Source: Acidimicrobiaceae bacterium (GTDB lineage: Bacteria; Actinomycetota; Acidimicrobiia; Acidimicrobiales; UBA8190). From it: 64,000 bases of DNA. This document shows positions 54,147-62,008 of the stretch, piece by piece. Position numbers and translations under genes: made by a program. The stretch covers positions 1 through 64,000 of the forward strand of contig PLXQ01000042.1 in the NCBI GenBank assembly GCA_003151475.1, written 5' to 3'. Under the pieces are notes generated by a model. That model searched no databases, had not been told where the DNA came from, and saw only the letters and a program-made list of their open reading frames with translations. Each line of letters opens with the position of its first letter. The first letter of the stretch is position 1.

Positions 54147-55271
54147 TCACAGCTCCTCGGCGAAGTTGCCCTCGAGGTGCCCGAAGACCATCAGGGCACC
54201 GAGGAACAGAAGAATCGAGACGCCGAGGACGGCCAGATCGGCCCCCACGTACCAGTGGATCGGGTAGTGGGCCATGACAGCCAGGGGGGCGTGGAAAGGC
54301 GGGTTGGTTCCGACGATCTTGTAAACGTGCGGCCCTATGGATTCGATCCTTGGTGTCGCGGGCGTCAGCTTGGTGGATTGGGCGTTCCAGATGTTGAAGA
54401 AGACGCGCTGGAAGGTCATGACCACGGGGGTGACCGGGTTGGAGAAGTAGAGCCAGATGAGCTTGGTGTGGGGGATGAACAAGATGGTGTGGCGCTGGAG
54501 CGAGTCATGCACCCGGCCCGAGAAGGCGTACACGGTGGGTATGGCCCAGAACCAGGCCACCAGCAGCACCTCCACCAGGTGCTGGGTGTCGCGCAGGTAG
54601 ACGTTCACCGCCGACAAGAAGATGGAGAGGGCGGAAGCGAAGACCACGATGGCGGCCAGGGCGGGGATGAGCAACCACATCTCGCTCCAGGCCGGCCCAT
54701 GGTGGAAGGCGATCATGAAGCCGATCATGACGAGCGACTGGTAAAAGAAGTAGACGAAGGCCGATCCCACCGAGGCCAGCACCAGGATCTCGCGGGGGAA
54801 AGCGACCTTCTTCACGATGCCGGCGTTGACCACGACCGAGGTGGTTCCCGTGAGCAGGCCGGCCTGGAAGAGGTTCCAGACGAGCATGGCCGAGAACATG
54901 TAGATCACGAAGTAGGGGATGCCGTTCGGTAAGAAATAGGTGAACAGGACATAGAAGACGGCCAGGGTGAGAGCGGGATTGAGCATCGACCACAGGAACC
55001 CGAGGACCGAGTTCTTGTACTTGACCTTGATCTCTTTGCGCACCAGGAAGACGAAGAGCTCGCGGGCCCGCCACATCTCGCGGAGCCGGAGCCAGACGCT
55101 GACCCGGGCAGAGACGATCCGGGTGGGCTTGGAGCCGCGCGCCGCTACCCGGGTGGCGCGCTGGGCCAACTCTTTGTCGCGTTGCTCTACGCGGCTGAGA
55201 GTGCTCGGATCGTCGCGGGCGGCCTGGTCGCCGGGTGATCGCTCCCCCGCCTCGGCCCGTACCTCGGTCAC
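54147..55271 (-). CDS. ABC-2 type permease for polysaccharide export (Wzm/TagG-like)
   Basis: A 374-residue permease. About 90 cytoplasmic residues precede six helices (SMLNPALTLAVFYVLFTYF, VIYMFSAMLVWNLFQAGLL, SAFVYFFYQSLVMIGFMIAF and more). The conserved cytoplasmic segment ELFVFLVRKEIKVKYKNSVL and the ABC-2 family loop are present. It partners with the ATPase just downstream. GTG 55271 is the start, about 25 bp after the clpP stop, so an operon clpP-permease-ATPase is possible. Confidence 0.93.
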   Translation of the reverse strand: MTEVRAEAGERSPGDQAARDDPSTLSRVEQRDKELAQRATRVAARGSKPTRIVSARVSVWLRLREMWRARELFVFLVRKEIKVKYKNSVLGFLWSMLNPALTLAVFYVLFTYFLPNGIPYFVIYMFSAMLVWNLFQAGLLTGTTSVVVNAGIVKKVAFPREILVLASVGSAFVYFFYQSLVMIGFMIAFHHGPAWSEMWLLIPALAAIVVFASALSIFLSAVNVYLRDTQHLVEVLLVAWFWAIPTVYAFSGRVHDSLQRHTILFIPHTKLIWLYFSNPVTPVVMTFQRVFFNIWNAQSTKLTPATPRIESIGPHVYKIVGTNPPFHAPLAVMAHYPIHWYVGADLAVLGVSILLFLGALMVFGHLEGNFAEEL

Positions 55272-55296
55272 CGGTTCTCCGATCGAACGGGGACGG

Positions 55297-55938
55297 TCAG
55301 TGCGCCGCCGGCTGGGGTACCGAGTGCTCGATGACGCGGTCGATGAAGCCGTAGTCCTTTGCCTCTTCGGCCGTGAACCAACGGTCGCGGTCGGAGTCGG
55401 TCTCGATGCGCTCGACGGGCTGACCGGTGTGGAAGGCGATGCGCTCGGCCATCATCCTCTTCAGGTAGACGATCTGCTCCGCCTGGATGGCGATGTCGGT
55501 GGCCTGGCCCTGCATCTGGCCCGAGGGCTGGTGCATGAGGATACGGCTGTGGGGAAGGGCGAAACGCTTCCCCGGGGCACCGGCGCACAGGAGGAACTGG
55601 CCCATGGAGGCGGCCAGGCCGACGCAGATGGTGCTCACGTCGCACGAGACGTACTGCATGGTGTCGTAGATGGCGAGACCGTCGGTGACCGAACCTCCGG
55701 GCGAGTTCACGTAGAGGTTGATGTCCTTCTCCGAGTCCTCGGCGGCGAGGAGGAGGAGCTGGGCGCAGACCTGGTTGCCCACCGTCTCGTCGATGGCGCT
55801 GCCGAGGAAGATGATCCGCTCCTTCAGGAGCCGCTGGAAGACGTCGGCCGAGGCGAGGTCGGTTAGGTTGTTGTTCCGCATGGAAGGGCCGGGGCCGGCG
55901 ATCAGGGCAGACGAGGGGCGCGTGGAATGGGGTGCCAT
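55297..55938 (-). CDS. clpP: ATP-dependent Clp protease proteolytic subunit
   Basis: A 213-residue serine peptidase. Catalytic Ser111 lies in [11 protein letters not shown], His136 in ILMHQPSG and Asp181 in [17 protein letters not shown] and the [10 protein letters not shown] helix are also family-typical. Start ATG 55938 is used, ATG 55881 being an alternative that drops a short pro-region. The upstream part of the open frame (to 56775) is antisense to a methyltransferase. No clpX or second clpP lies adjacent, which is unusual for actinobacteria, where clpP1P2 pairs are common. Confidence 0.93.
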   Translation of the reverse strand: MAPHSTRPSSALIAGPGPSMRNNNLTDLASADVFQRLLKERIIFLGSAIDETVGNQVCAQLLLLAAEDSEKDINLYVNSPGGSVTDGLAIYDTMQYVSCDVSTICVGLAASMGQFLLCAGAPGKRFALPHSRILMHQPSGQMQGQATDIAIQAEQIVYLKRMMAERIAFHTGQPVERIETDSDRDRWFTAEEAKDYGFIDRVIEHSVPQPAAH

Positions 55939-56004
55939 GCCTAGGAGGCTACCCCGGATGACGGGCGCTTTCGGCCAGCCCGGAGCCTGCGGGGGCCCGC
56001 AGCG

Positions 56005-56916
56005 ATGACCCTGGGACAGCGCCTGCGGGGCAGGCGACGCCGGGGGCTGGCCGGGCTTTCGCCTGAACAGGCCCTCTCGGCCGTCTACGGGCTGTTGCTG
56101 CACCGGGAGCCCGACGCGCATGGTCGACAGGCCTACCTGCCGGGGCTGCGCGACGGGACACTGTCGCCGGTGGTGCTGGCCGAACGGATCCAGGCCTCGG
56201 CCGAGTGGTGGACCGTCGTCGGCTACAGCGACCTGAGCAGCTCCCTGCACTTCAGCCGCAGCGTCTTCGTGCGTTCCCTGCCGAAGGCGCGGCGGATACT
56301 CGACCTGGGCGGGACCGCCCTCGGGTCGTCGCAGGGGGCCATGGTGCTGATGGGCTATCCGTATCCCTTCGAGCAACTGGTGGTGGTCGATCTGCCCCAG
56401 GACGACCGGAACGATCTCTACAAAGAGGATGCCGAACGTCACGTGGTCGAGACCGATCTCGGGCCCGTGCACTACCACTACCACTCGATGACCGATCTGT
56501 CGTCGTATCCCGACGCGTCGTTCGACCTCGTCTACAGCGGCCAGAGCATCGAACACGTCACCGTCGCGGACGCCGACAAGGTCCTGGCCGAAGTGGCCCG
56601 GGTGCTGCGGCCCGGCGGCTACCTCGGTCTCGACACCCCGAACGCCCCGGTGTGCCGGTTGCAACAGGCCGGGTTCATCGACCCCGACCACGACTACGAG
56701 TACAGCCACGCCGAGATGCTGGAGAAGTTCGGTGGTGCCGGCTTCGAGGTGCTCGAGGCGAAGGGCCTCAATCACGCCGGCCGCAGCCTGGCCAAGGGAG
56801 AGTTCTCGGTGCAGGACGTGGCCAGCCAGCGCGGGCTCTTCGCCGACATCGAGAGCTGCTACCTGCTCAGTTACCTGTGCCGGACGGACCCCGCTACAAC
56901 CGAGGAGAGCCCGTGA
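56005..56916 (+). CDS. SAM methyltransferase with DUF4214-like head
   Basis: A 303-residue protein. Residues about 18-70 ([20 protein letters not shown]) resemble DUF4214, a module found in surface-glycan enzymes. About 95-240 is a class I methyltransferase: [36 protein letters not shown] and [13 protein letters not shown]. Likely modifies a sugar or lipid-linked glycan. Starts a chain of three genes with GTGA overlaps. Confidence 0.83.
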   Translation: MTLGQRLRGRRRRGLAGLSPEQALSAVYGLLLHREPDAHGRQAYLPGLRDGTLSPVVLAERIQASAEWWTVVGYSDLSSSLHFSRSVFVRSLPKARRILDLGGTALGSSQGAMVLMGYPYPFEQLVVVDLPQDDRNDLYKEDAERHVVETDLGPVHYHYHSMTDLSSYPDASFDLVYSGQSIEHVTVADADKVLAEVARVLRPGGYLGLDTPNAPVCRLQQAGFIDPDHDYEYSHAEMLEKFGGAGFEVLEAKGLNHAGRSLAKGEFSVQDVASQRGLFADIESCYLLSYLCRTDPATTEESP

Positions 56917-57938
56917 CCGAAGAAGCCCGAGGAGCGGGTACGGGCGGGACCACCACCGGCGACGAGGAGGCCGACCGGAGCTATCTGGCCCGGGTGCGGG
57001 CCGAGATCGACGACGAGGTCCGGCGGCGTCGGGCCTCGGGCGATCTTCCTCCGCAGATGGAGAGCGAGCTCGAGCAGCTCTTCTTACAGCACGCGCCGCT
57101 CGGCAGTACCCGGCAGGAGCTGCACGAGGTGCTGCGGCTGGTCGACGCCGCCGCCTTCATCGACCCTGTGGTGCCGGTGGCGTCGAGCCGTCCCGGGGGG
57201 ACCGCCATCAAAAAAGGGGTGCGGTCGCTCAACTTCTGGTACCTCCGGTTCATCACCCATCAGGTGAGCAAGTTCACCACCGCCACCAGCCGGTCGCTGC
57301 ACATCTTGGACCAGCAGCTGTCGGAGCTCGCCGCCAAGATCGAAGCCCTGGAGGTACCGCCGTCGGTGGTGGTCGACGTCGACTGGGCGCACCGGACCGA
57401 CGCCTGGTGGGTACCGGCCGTGGTCGGCGAGCTGGAGGGGATCCGGCGCCGGGTGCTGCACGCCGCCTGTGGCGACGGATGGCTGGTGCAGCTACTGGCG
57501 GCCACCGGGGTCGACAGCTACGGGGTCGACCCCCGTCCCGGTCGGGTGGCGGGCCAGGAGCTCGGGGATCTTGACCTGCGCGAGGAATCCGTCCTCGGAC
57601 ATCTCGATGCCGTCGAGCCCGGTGCGCTCGGTGCCGTGGTGCTGACCGGTGTCATGGAGGGGTCGGGACACGGGGAACGCCGTCGTCTGCTCGAGAGGGC
57701 GACGATGGCACTGGCGCCCGACGGTGTGCTGCTCGTCCATTGCCTCACCCCCGCCGCCTGGGAGGCGACCGACGCCCCGGCCGAGGCCGACATCGTCCAG
57801 GCTCGTCCCTACCGGCCGACGACGTGGCCCCATCTGCTGGGCGAAATGGCCATGTCGGGCGAGGTGATAGCGGGTCCCTTGGGCCGCGACTACCTGGTCG
57901 TGGCCCGTCGTGATCTGCCCCCCTCCGCGCCGCGGTGA
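56913..57938 (+). CDS. Methyltransferase-like protein with coiled N-terminal half
   Basis: A 341-residue protein. The N-terminal about 20-150 is helical and charged ([37 protein letters not shown]). About 175-335 shows a Rossmann core, [20 protein letters not shown], with acidic GVDPRPG and [13 protein letters not shown]. The glycine motif is AACGDG, a usual SAM-site variant. It begins inside the previous gene's stop. The layout resembles the coiled-coil methyltransferases that regulate O-antigen chain length; that role is inferred. Confidence 0.78.
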   Translation: MTEEARGAGTGGTTTGDEEADRSYLARVRAEIDDEVRRRRASGDLPPQMESELEQLFLQHAPLGSTRQELHEVLRLVDAAAFIDPVVPVASSRPGGTAIKKGVRSLNFWYLRFITHQVSKFTTATSRSLHILDQQLSELAAKIEALEVPPSVVVDVDWAHRTDAWWVPAVVGELEGIRRRVLHAACGDGWLVQLLAATGVDSYGVDPRPGRVAGQELGDLDLREESVLGHLDAVEPGALGAVVLTGVMEGSGHGERRRLLERATMALAPDGVLLVHCLTPAAWEATDAPAEADIVQARPYRPTTWPHLLGEMAMSGEVIAGPLGRDYLVVARRDLPPSAPR

Positions 57939-59137
57939 AGGTCGCTTTCGTCACGCCGCGCTACGGGCCCGAGATCATGGGAGGGGCCGAGACGGCGGCG
58001 CGGCAACTGGCCGAGCATCTCGTGGCCGAGTGCGGGTGGGAGGTCGAGATCTTCACCACCGGCGCCATCGACCACATCACATGGGACGACGTCCTCGCTC
58101 CGGGCGACAGCGTGCTGAACGGGGTGACCGTCCACCGGTTCCGCTCGGCATCGGGACGGGTCCCCGAGTTCTACGCCCTCGACGGCCGGCTGCGCACGGC
58201 CCCGGCCCAGGCCTCGAAAGACGACGCCCGGCGCTGGCTCGAGTGCAACGGGCCGGTGACGCTTGATCTGCTCGACGCCCTACGGGGCAGTGACGCCGAT
58301 GTGGTCGCCTTCTACCCGTATCTGTATTACCCGACGGTGGCCGGGATGGACGCCGTGTCGGTGCCCCGGGTGCTTCATCCGGCGGCGCATGACGAACCGG
58401 CTCTGTACCTTCCCGTGTTCGCCCCCACCTACGCCGAGGCCGACGCCATCTGCTACCACACGGCGGCCGAGCGCCGTCTCGTGCAGAGGATCCACCCCGT
58501 GGCCCAGGTGCCCCAGATCGTTCTCGGTCTGGGCGTGGGAGAGGTCACCGAAGGGGGCCGGGCAGGCGGAGAGATCCTCGGGATCGGGGACCGGCCCTAT
58601 GTGGTGAGCGTGGGCCGGGTCGACGAGCACAAGGGATCGGCCATGCTGGCGCGTTTCTTCCGGCTCTACAAAGAGAGGCACCCCGGTCCCCTGGCGCTGG
58701 CGCTCGTGGGACCGGTGGCGGTGGCGATCCCCGAGGACGACGACGTCGTCGTCACCGGCGTGGTGAGCGAGGCCGACAAGTGGGACCTGGTGCGCGACGC
58801 CTTGGTGGCTGTCTCGCCGTCCGCCCTCGAGTCGTTCTCCCTGGTCGTGCTCGAAGCCTGGGAACAGTCGGTCCCGGTGGTGGTGAACGCCACCTGCGAT
58901 CCCACCCGCGAGCATTGTGAGCGCTCCGGCGGTGGCCTGTGGTTCGGATCGTTCCGTGAGTTCGAGGTGGTGCTCGACCGGCTGTGCGCCGATGCTTCGC
59001 TCCGGCGCTTCCTCGGTGAGCGGGGCCACAACTACGTCGAGAAGTACTACCAGTGGCCGGCGCTCATCGCGCGTTACGCCGAGTTCCTGACGAACGTCTG
59101 CCAGCGCGGCCCGCGGTGGGCGCGCGCCGGCAGCTGA
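57935..59137 (+). CDS. Glycosyltransferase, GT4-like
   Basis: A 400-residue GT-B enzyme. [20 protein letters not shown] is the acceptor-side Gly-rich loop, VSVGRVDEHKGSAML the central donor motif, and ESFSLVVLE the E-x7-E catalytic/donor-binding motif. It transfers a sugar from a nucleotide donor, probably to a surface glycan. Co-translated with the preceding methyltransferase (GTGA). Confidence 0.92.
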   Translation: MKVAFVTPRYGPEIMGGAETAARQLAEHLVAECGWEVEIFTTGAIDHITWDDVLAPGDSVLNGVTVHRFRSASGRVPEFYALDGRLRTAPAQASKDDARRWLECNGPVTLDLLDALRGSDADVVAFYPYLYYPTVAGMDAVSVPRVLHPAAHDEPALYLPVFAPTYAEADAICYHTAAERRLVQRIHPVAQVPQIVLGLGVGEVTEGGRAGGEILGIGDRPYVVSVGRVDEHKGSAMLARFFRLYKERHPGPLALALVGPVAVAIPEDDDVVVTGVVSEADKWDLVRDALVAVSPSALESFSLVVLEAWEQSVPVVVNATCDPTREHCERSGGGLWFGSFREFEVVLDRLCADASLRRFLGERGHNYVEKYYQWPALIARYAEFLTNVCQRGPRWARAGS

Positions 59138-59150
59138 TCGGTCAGACGGT

Positions 59151-61511
59151 TCAGAAGCCGCTCATACCCACGACGGGCTTCGTGAGGACAATGCCGCCGG
59201 TGGAGCCGTAGAAGGACGCTCCGTAGTCGAAGATGCCGCCGTCGGTGGCGACGAAGCGGTACCCCTGGCCCGACGCCAGCGCCTGCATGCCCACCACCGG
59301 CTTGGCCAGCGCGATGTTGCCGGTCGAGCCGAGAAACGGTGCGTCGAAGGTGAAGACGCCGCCGTCGGATGCCACCAGCCAGTAACCGCCGGTGGCATTG
59401 TCGGGAGCCATGCCCACCACCGGCTTGTTCAGGTGGACGGCGCCGGTGGAGCCGTGGAAGACGGCGTCACCGAAGGTGAAGATGCCACCGTCGGAGGCGA
59501 CGAGCCAGTAGCCCTTGCCGTCGGGGGTGGACGCCATGCCCACCACCGGTTTGTTGAGCGGATGACCACCGGTCGAGCCGTAGTAGCCGGCGTCACCGAA
59601 GGTGAAGATGCCGCCGTCGGAGGCGACGAGCCAGTAGCCCTTGCCGTCGGGGGTGGCGGCCATGCCCACCACCGGTTTGTCGAGCGGATGACCACCCATG
59701 GAGCCGTAGTAGCCGGCGTCGTCGAAGGCGAAGATGCCGCCGTCGGAGGCCACCATCCAGTAGCCGCCGGCGTCCTTGGTGATGGCCATACCGACCACCG
59801 GCTGGGTGAGACGGAGGTTGCCCGTCGAGCCGCAGAAGGGCATGTTCCCGTAGGTGAAGACCCCGCCGTCGGAGGCCACCAGGTCGTAGCCGTTGGGTGT
59901 CGAGCGGGGCGCTGTGCACGGCACCTGGACTACGGGGGCGGGTGTCCCGGCGTCACCGGTCAGCTGGGCGTCGTGGTGGAACTGCGGCCAGGCACCGGTC
60001 TCGCCCGCCGCGGCACGCGAACCGCTCATCTCGTAGTGCTCCACGATTCCCTGGTTCTGCACGCCATAGCCCGCCAGGGTGACGCCGATGGTGCCGTTGG
60101 CGTCGTTCGTGACGAGCGGTGAGTTCTGGAATCCGTAGACGGCTCCACCCGGGTTGAGGAACGATCCGACGTTCGCCCCGGACTTCCCGTCGAGGATGAC
60201 CACTCCCGACGTGGTGGGCACGATGACGTCCTGATAACCGCCGCCCGTCAGATCGGCGGTGACTACCGAGCCGAGCACCTGGCCCCCGACCGAGGTCCGC
60301 CACAAGGTGGCGCCGTTGGCGCCGTTCAGGGCGAAGACGCTTCCGCCGGTGGTGCCTTCGACAACCTGGAGCTGACCGTTGCCCAAGACGTCGGCCAGGG
60401 CGGGACTGCTCGTGGTCACCCCGTCGAGCTTGGCCGTCCAGGCCGCTGCGCAGTGGGAGTTGACGGCGATGACGTCATTGGTGGTGGACTGCTTGTAGGT
60501 GTTGCCGGTACCGAAAGCGATGCCCACCCCACCACCGGACAGGAACTCTCCGACGGCCGGAGAGGACTCCGCCGTCTCGTTGATGTTGTACTGGCAGATG
60601 AGCCCACCGGCGGGGTTCGAGTTGAAGGCGCGGCCGATTTCGCTGACGACCCGCAACGATCCCCCGTTGCCGTACGTCTGGCCGTAGGCCACCCCGGCGG
60701 TCGAGTCTCCACCTTCGACGATGTCGGTCTGGCCGTTGCCGTAGAGGTCGGCCAGGGCCGGAGTGGTGAAGTCACTGTCGGCCTGGAACCAGGGGAACCC
60801 GGGAAGGGTGGCCCCGTTGGAGGCGTTCATGGCGTGCTCCACCTCGCCCAGTGAGCCGGCCACGACGTCGGTTCCGCCTTGCAGGTTCCCGACGGCCAGC
60901 GACGCCTGGACGGCGTGGGCCGGTGCCGCGTCGGTGGGCGGGTTCTGCACGTTGGTGAACCACTGGGTGGCGCCGCTCGGGGTGATCCCCTCGTATCCCC
61001 CGGAGCCCGGCGTGGCGGCGTTGCCCACGCCGACGAAGACGGAGTCGAGGCCGTTGCCGTTGATGGCGGCGACCGATGGTGTCGAGTCCACCGGCACGCC
61101 ACCGGTTGACGCCGGCCACCCGGGCACCGCCGCGCCGGTGGCCAGATTGAAGGCGTAGACGCGACCGGCGCGGTCGCCCACGACGACGGCGGGTCCTCCG
61201 GCCAGATTGGCGACATTGGGCGAAGACAGCGCGATGGGGCTGCCGGCATCACCGAGGGAGGTCTGTGTCCAGACCGGAAGACCGGGGGAGACGGCGTGAG
61301 CCACGGCCACGGTGGGGACGACGGTGGCGGGCAAGGCCGTCCCCGTGGGCAGGGCCACGACGGTGGCGGCCGCGCCGATCAGGGAGAAGGCGGCGAGCGA
61401 CCTCCACGGACGACCCGGGCGCATCCATCGGCCGACCTGATGAAGAGGCGTCTGCCGGGAGGCTCCCGGCCGTGCGGTGGAGGGGTCGTTCGTGCCTACG
61501 CTCTCGGTCAT
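59151..61511 (-). CDS. Secreted FG-GAP/propeller protein with six 42-residue repeats
   Basis: A 786-residue protein. A long signal peptide (SLAAFSLIGAAATVVALP, cleaved near AHA) precedes an FG-GAP/PQQ-like propeller at about 85-520 (VVVGDRAGRVYAFNLATGA, ADLYGNGQTDIVEGG, LADVLGNGQLQVVEG repeats). The last 246 residues are six 42-residue repeats of the type in the SpoIID-like protein. Start ATG 61511 has an AAAGGA site. Likely a cell-surface or cell-wall-associated protein; ligand unknown. It lies convergent to the glycosyltransferase with 13 bp between stops. Confidence 0.85.
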   Translation of the reverse strand: MTESVGTNDPSTARPGASRQTPLHQVGRWMRPGRPWRSLAAFSLIGAAATVVALPTGTALPATVVPTVAVAHAVSPGLPVWTQTSLGDAGSPIALSSPNVANLAGGPAVVVGDRAGRVYAFNLATGAAVPGWPASTGGVPVDSTPSVAAINGNGLDSVFVGVGNAATPGSGGYEGITPSGATQWFTNVQNPPTDAAPAHAVQASLAVGNLQGGTDVVAGSLGEVEHAMNASNGATLPGFPWFQADSDFTTPALADLYGNGQTDIVEGGDSTAGVAYGQTYGNGGSLRVVSEIGRAFNSNPAGGLICQYNINETAESSPAVGEFLSGGGVGIAFGTGNTYKQSTTNDVIAVNSHCAAAWTAKLDGVTTSSPALADVLGNGQLQVVEGTTGGSVFALNGANGATLWRTSVGGQVLGSVVTADLTGGGYQDVIVPTTSGVVILDGKSGANVGSFLNPGGAVYGFQNSPLVTNDANGTIGVTLAGYGVQNQGIVEHYEMSGSRAAAGETGAWPQFHHDAQLTGDAGTPAPVVQVPCTAPRSTPNGYDLVASDGGVFTYGNMPFCGSTGNLRLTQPVVGMAITKDAGGYWMVASDGGIFAFDDAGYYGSMGGHPLDKPVVGMAATPDGKGYWLVASDGGIFTFGDAGYYGSTGGHPLNKPVVGMASTPDGKGYWLVASDGGIFTFGDAVFHGSTGAVHLNKPVVGMAPDNATGGYWLVASDGGVFTFDAPFLGSTGNIALAKPVVGMQALASGQGYRFVATDGGIFDYGASFYGSTGGIVLTKPVVGMSGF
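59154..59891 (-). repeat. Six coding repeats of the 42-residue unit
   Basis: Units read [20 protein letters not shown], then GSTGGHPLNKPVVGMA and a short variable turn. The first four are 42 residues long, the fifth 41 and the sixth truncated at 37. The same module is seen at 49324-50079. Confidence 0.9.
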
Positions 61512-61720
61512 CTACCGTCCTTTTGCCGCGTCTTGCCGCGTCGAAGTCAGCTGTTCGACTCGTGTCTCTGAGGCATCGACACATTGGCACGGCACCTTGA
61601 CCGGACCCCGGTAGACCGTGCCTGGCCTGGAGTTGCGTTGCGCGGCGGGGACAGGTCCCCGGGGCACACAGCGTCGGCCGTCCTTGACGCTTGTCACGGC
61701 GGGGACAATCCTTACCGACC

Positions 61721-62008
61721 GTGAAGACCTTCGTGAAGCGGCTACTGGGCCGGATCGAACTCCGCTTGTTGGCCCAGACGCACGCCCGTCTGAGCGAGAT
61801 CGAAGGCCGGCTCGACGACGTCGGTGCCCGGCTCGACGACGTCGGCCGGCACGTGGCCGAGGCACAGGCCGTGGTGGAGGCGACCGCCGCACGGGCGGCG
61901 ACGTCCACCGAGCAGACGCTCGGTGTCGTCGAGTCCGAGGCCCGCACGGCGCGCCGTTTCGAAGAGATAGAGCGGATGCTCGGGGCGGCGCCGCCCGGCA
62001 CTCGTTGA
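61721..62008 (+). CDS. Small coiled-coil protein
   Basis: A 95-residue helical protein, VKTFVKRLLGRIELRLLAQT at the start and repeated heptads (IEGRLDDVGARLDDVGRHV) to the end. No cysteine, signal or membrane segment. Its stop is overlapped (TTGA) by the glycosyltransferase start, so the two are co-translated. It may scaffold or set the length of glycan synthesis; no family recognised. Confidence 0.72.
   Translation: MKTFVKRLLGRIELRLLAQTHARLSEIEGRLDDVGARLDDVGRHVAEAQAVVEATAARAATSTEQTLGVVESEARTARRFEEIERMLGAAPPGTR

Noticed and set aside
55297..56775. Long ClpP fusion protein
   Set aside because: The extra N-terminal part is antisense to the methyltransferase gene at 56005 and has no domain of its own.
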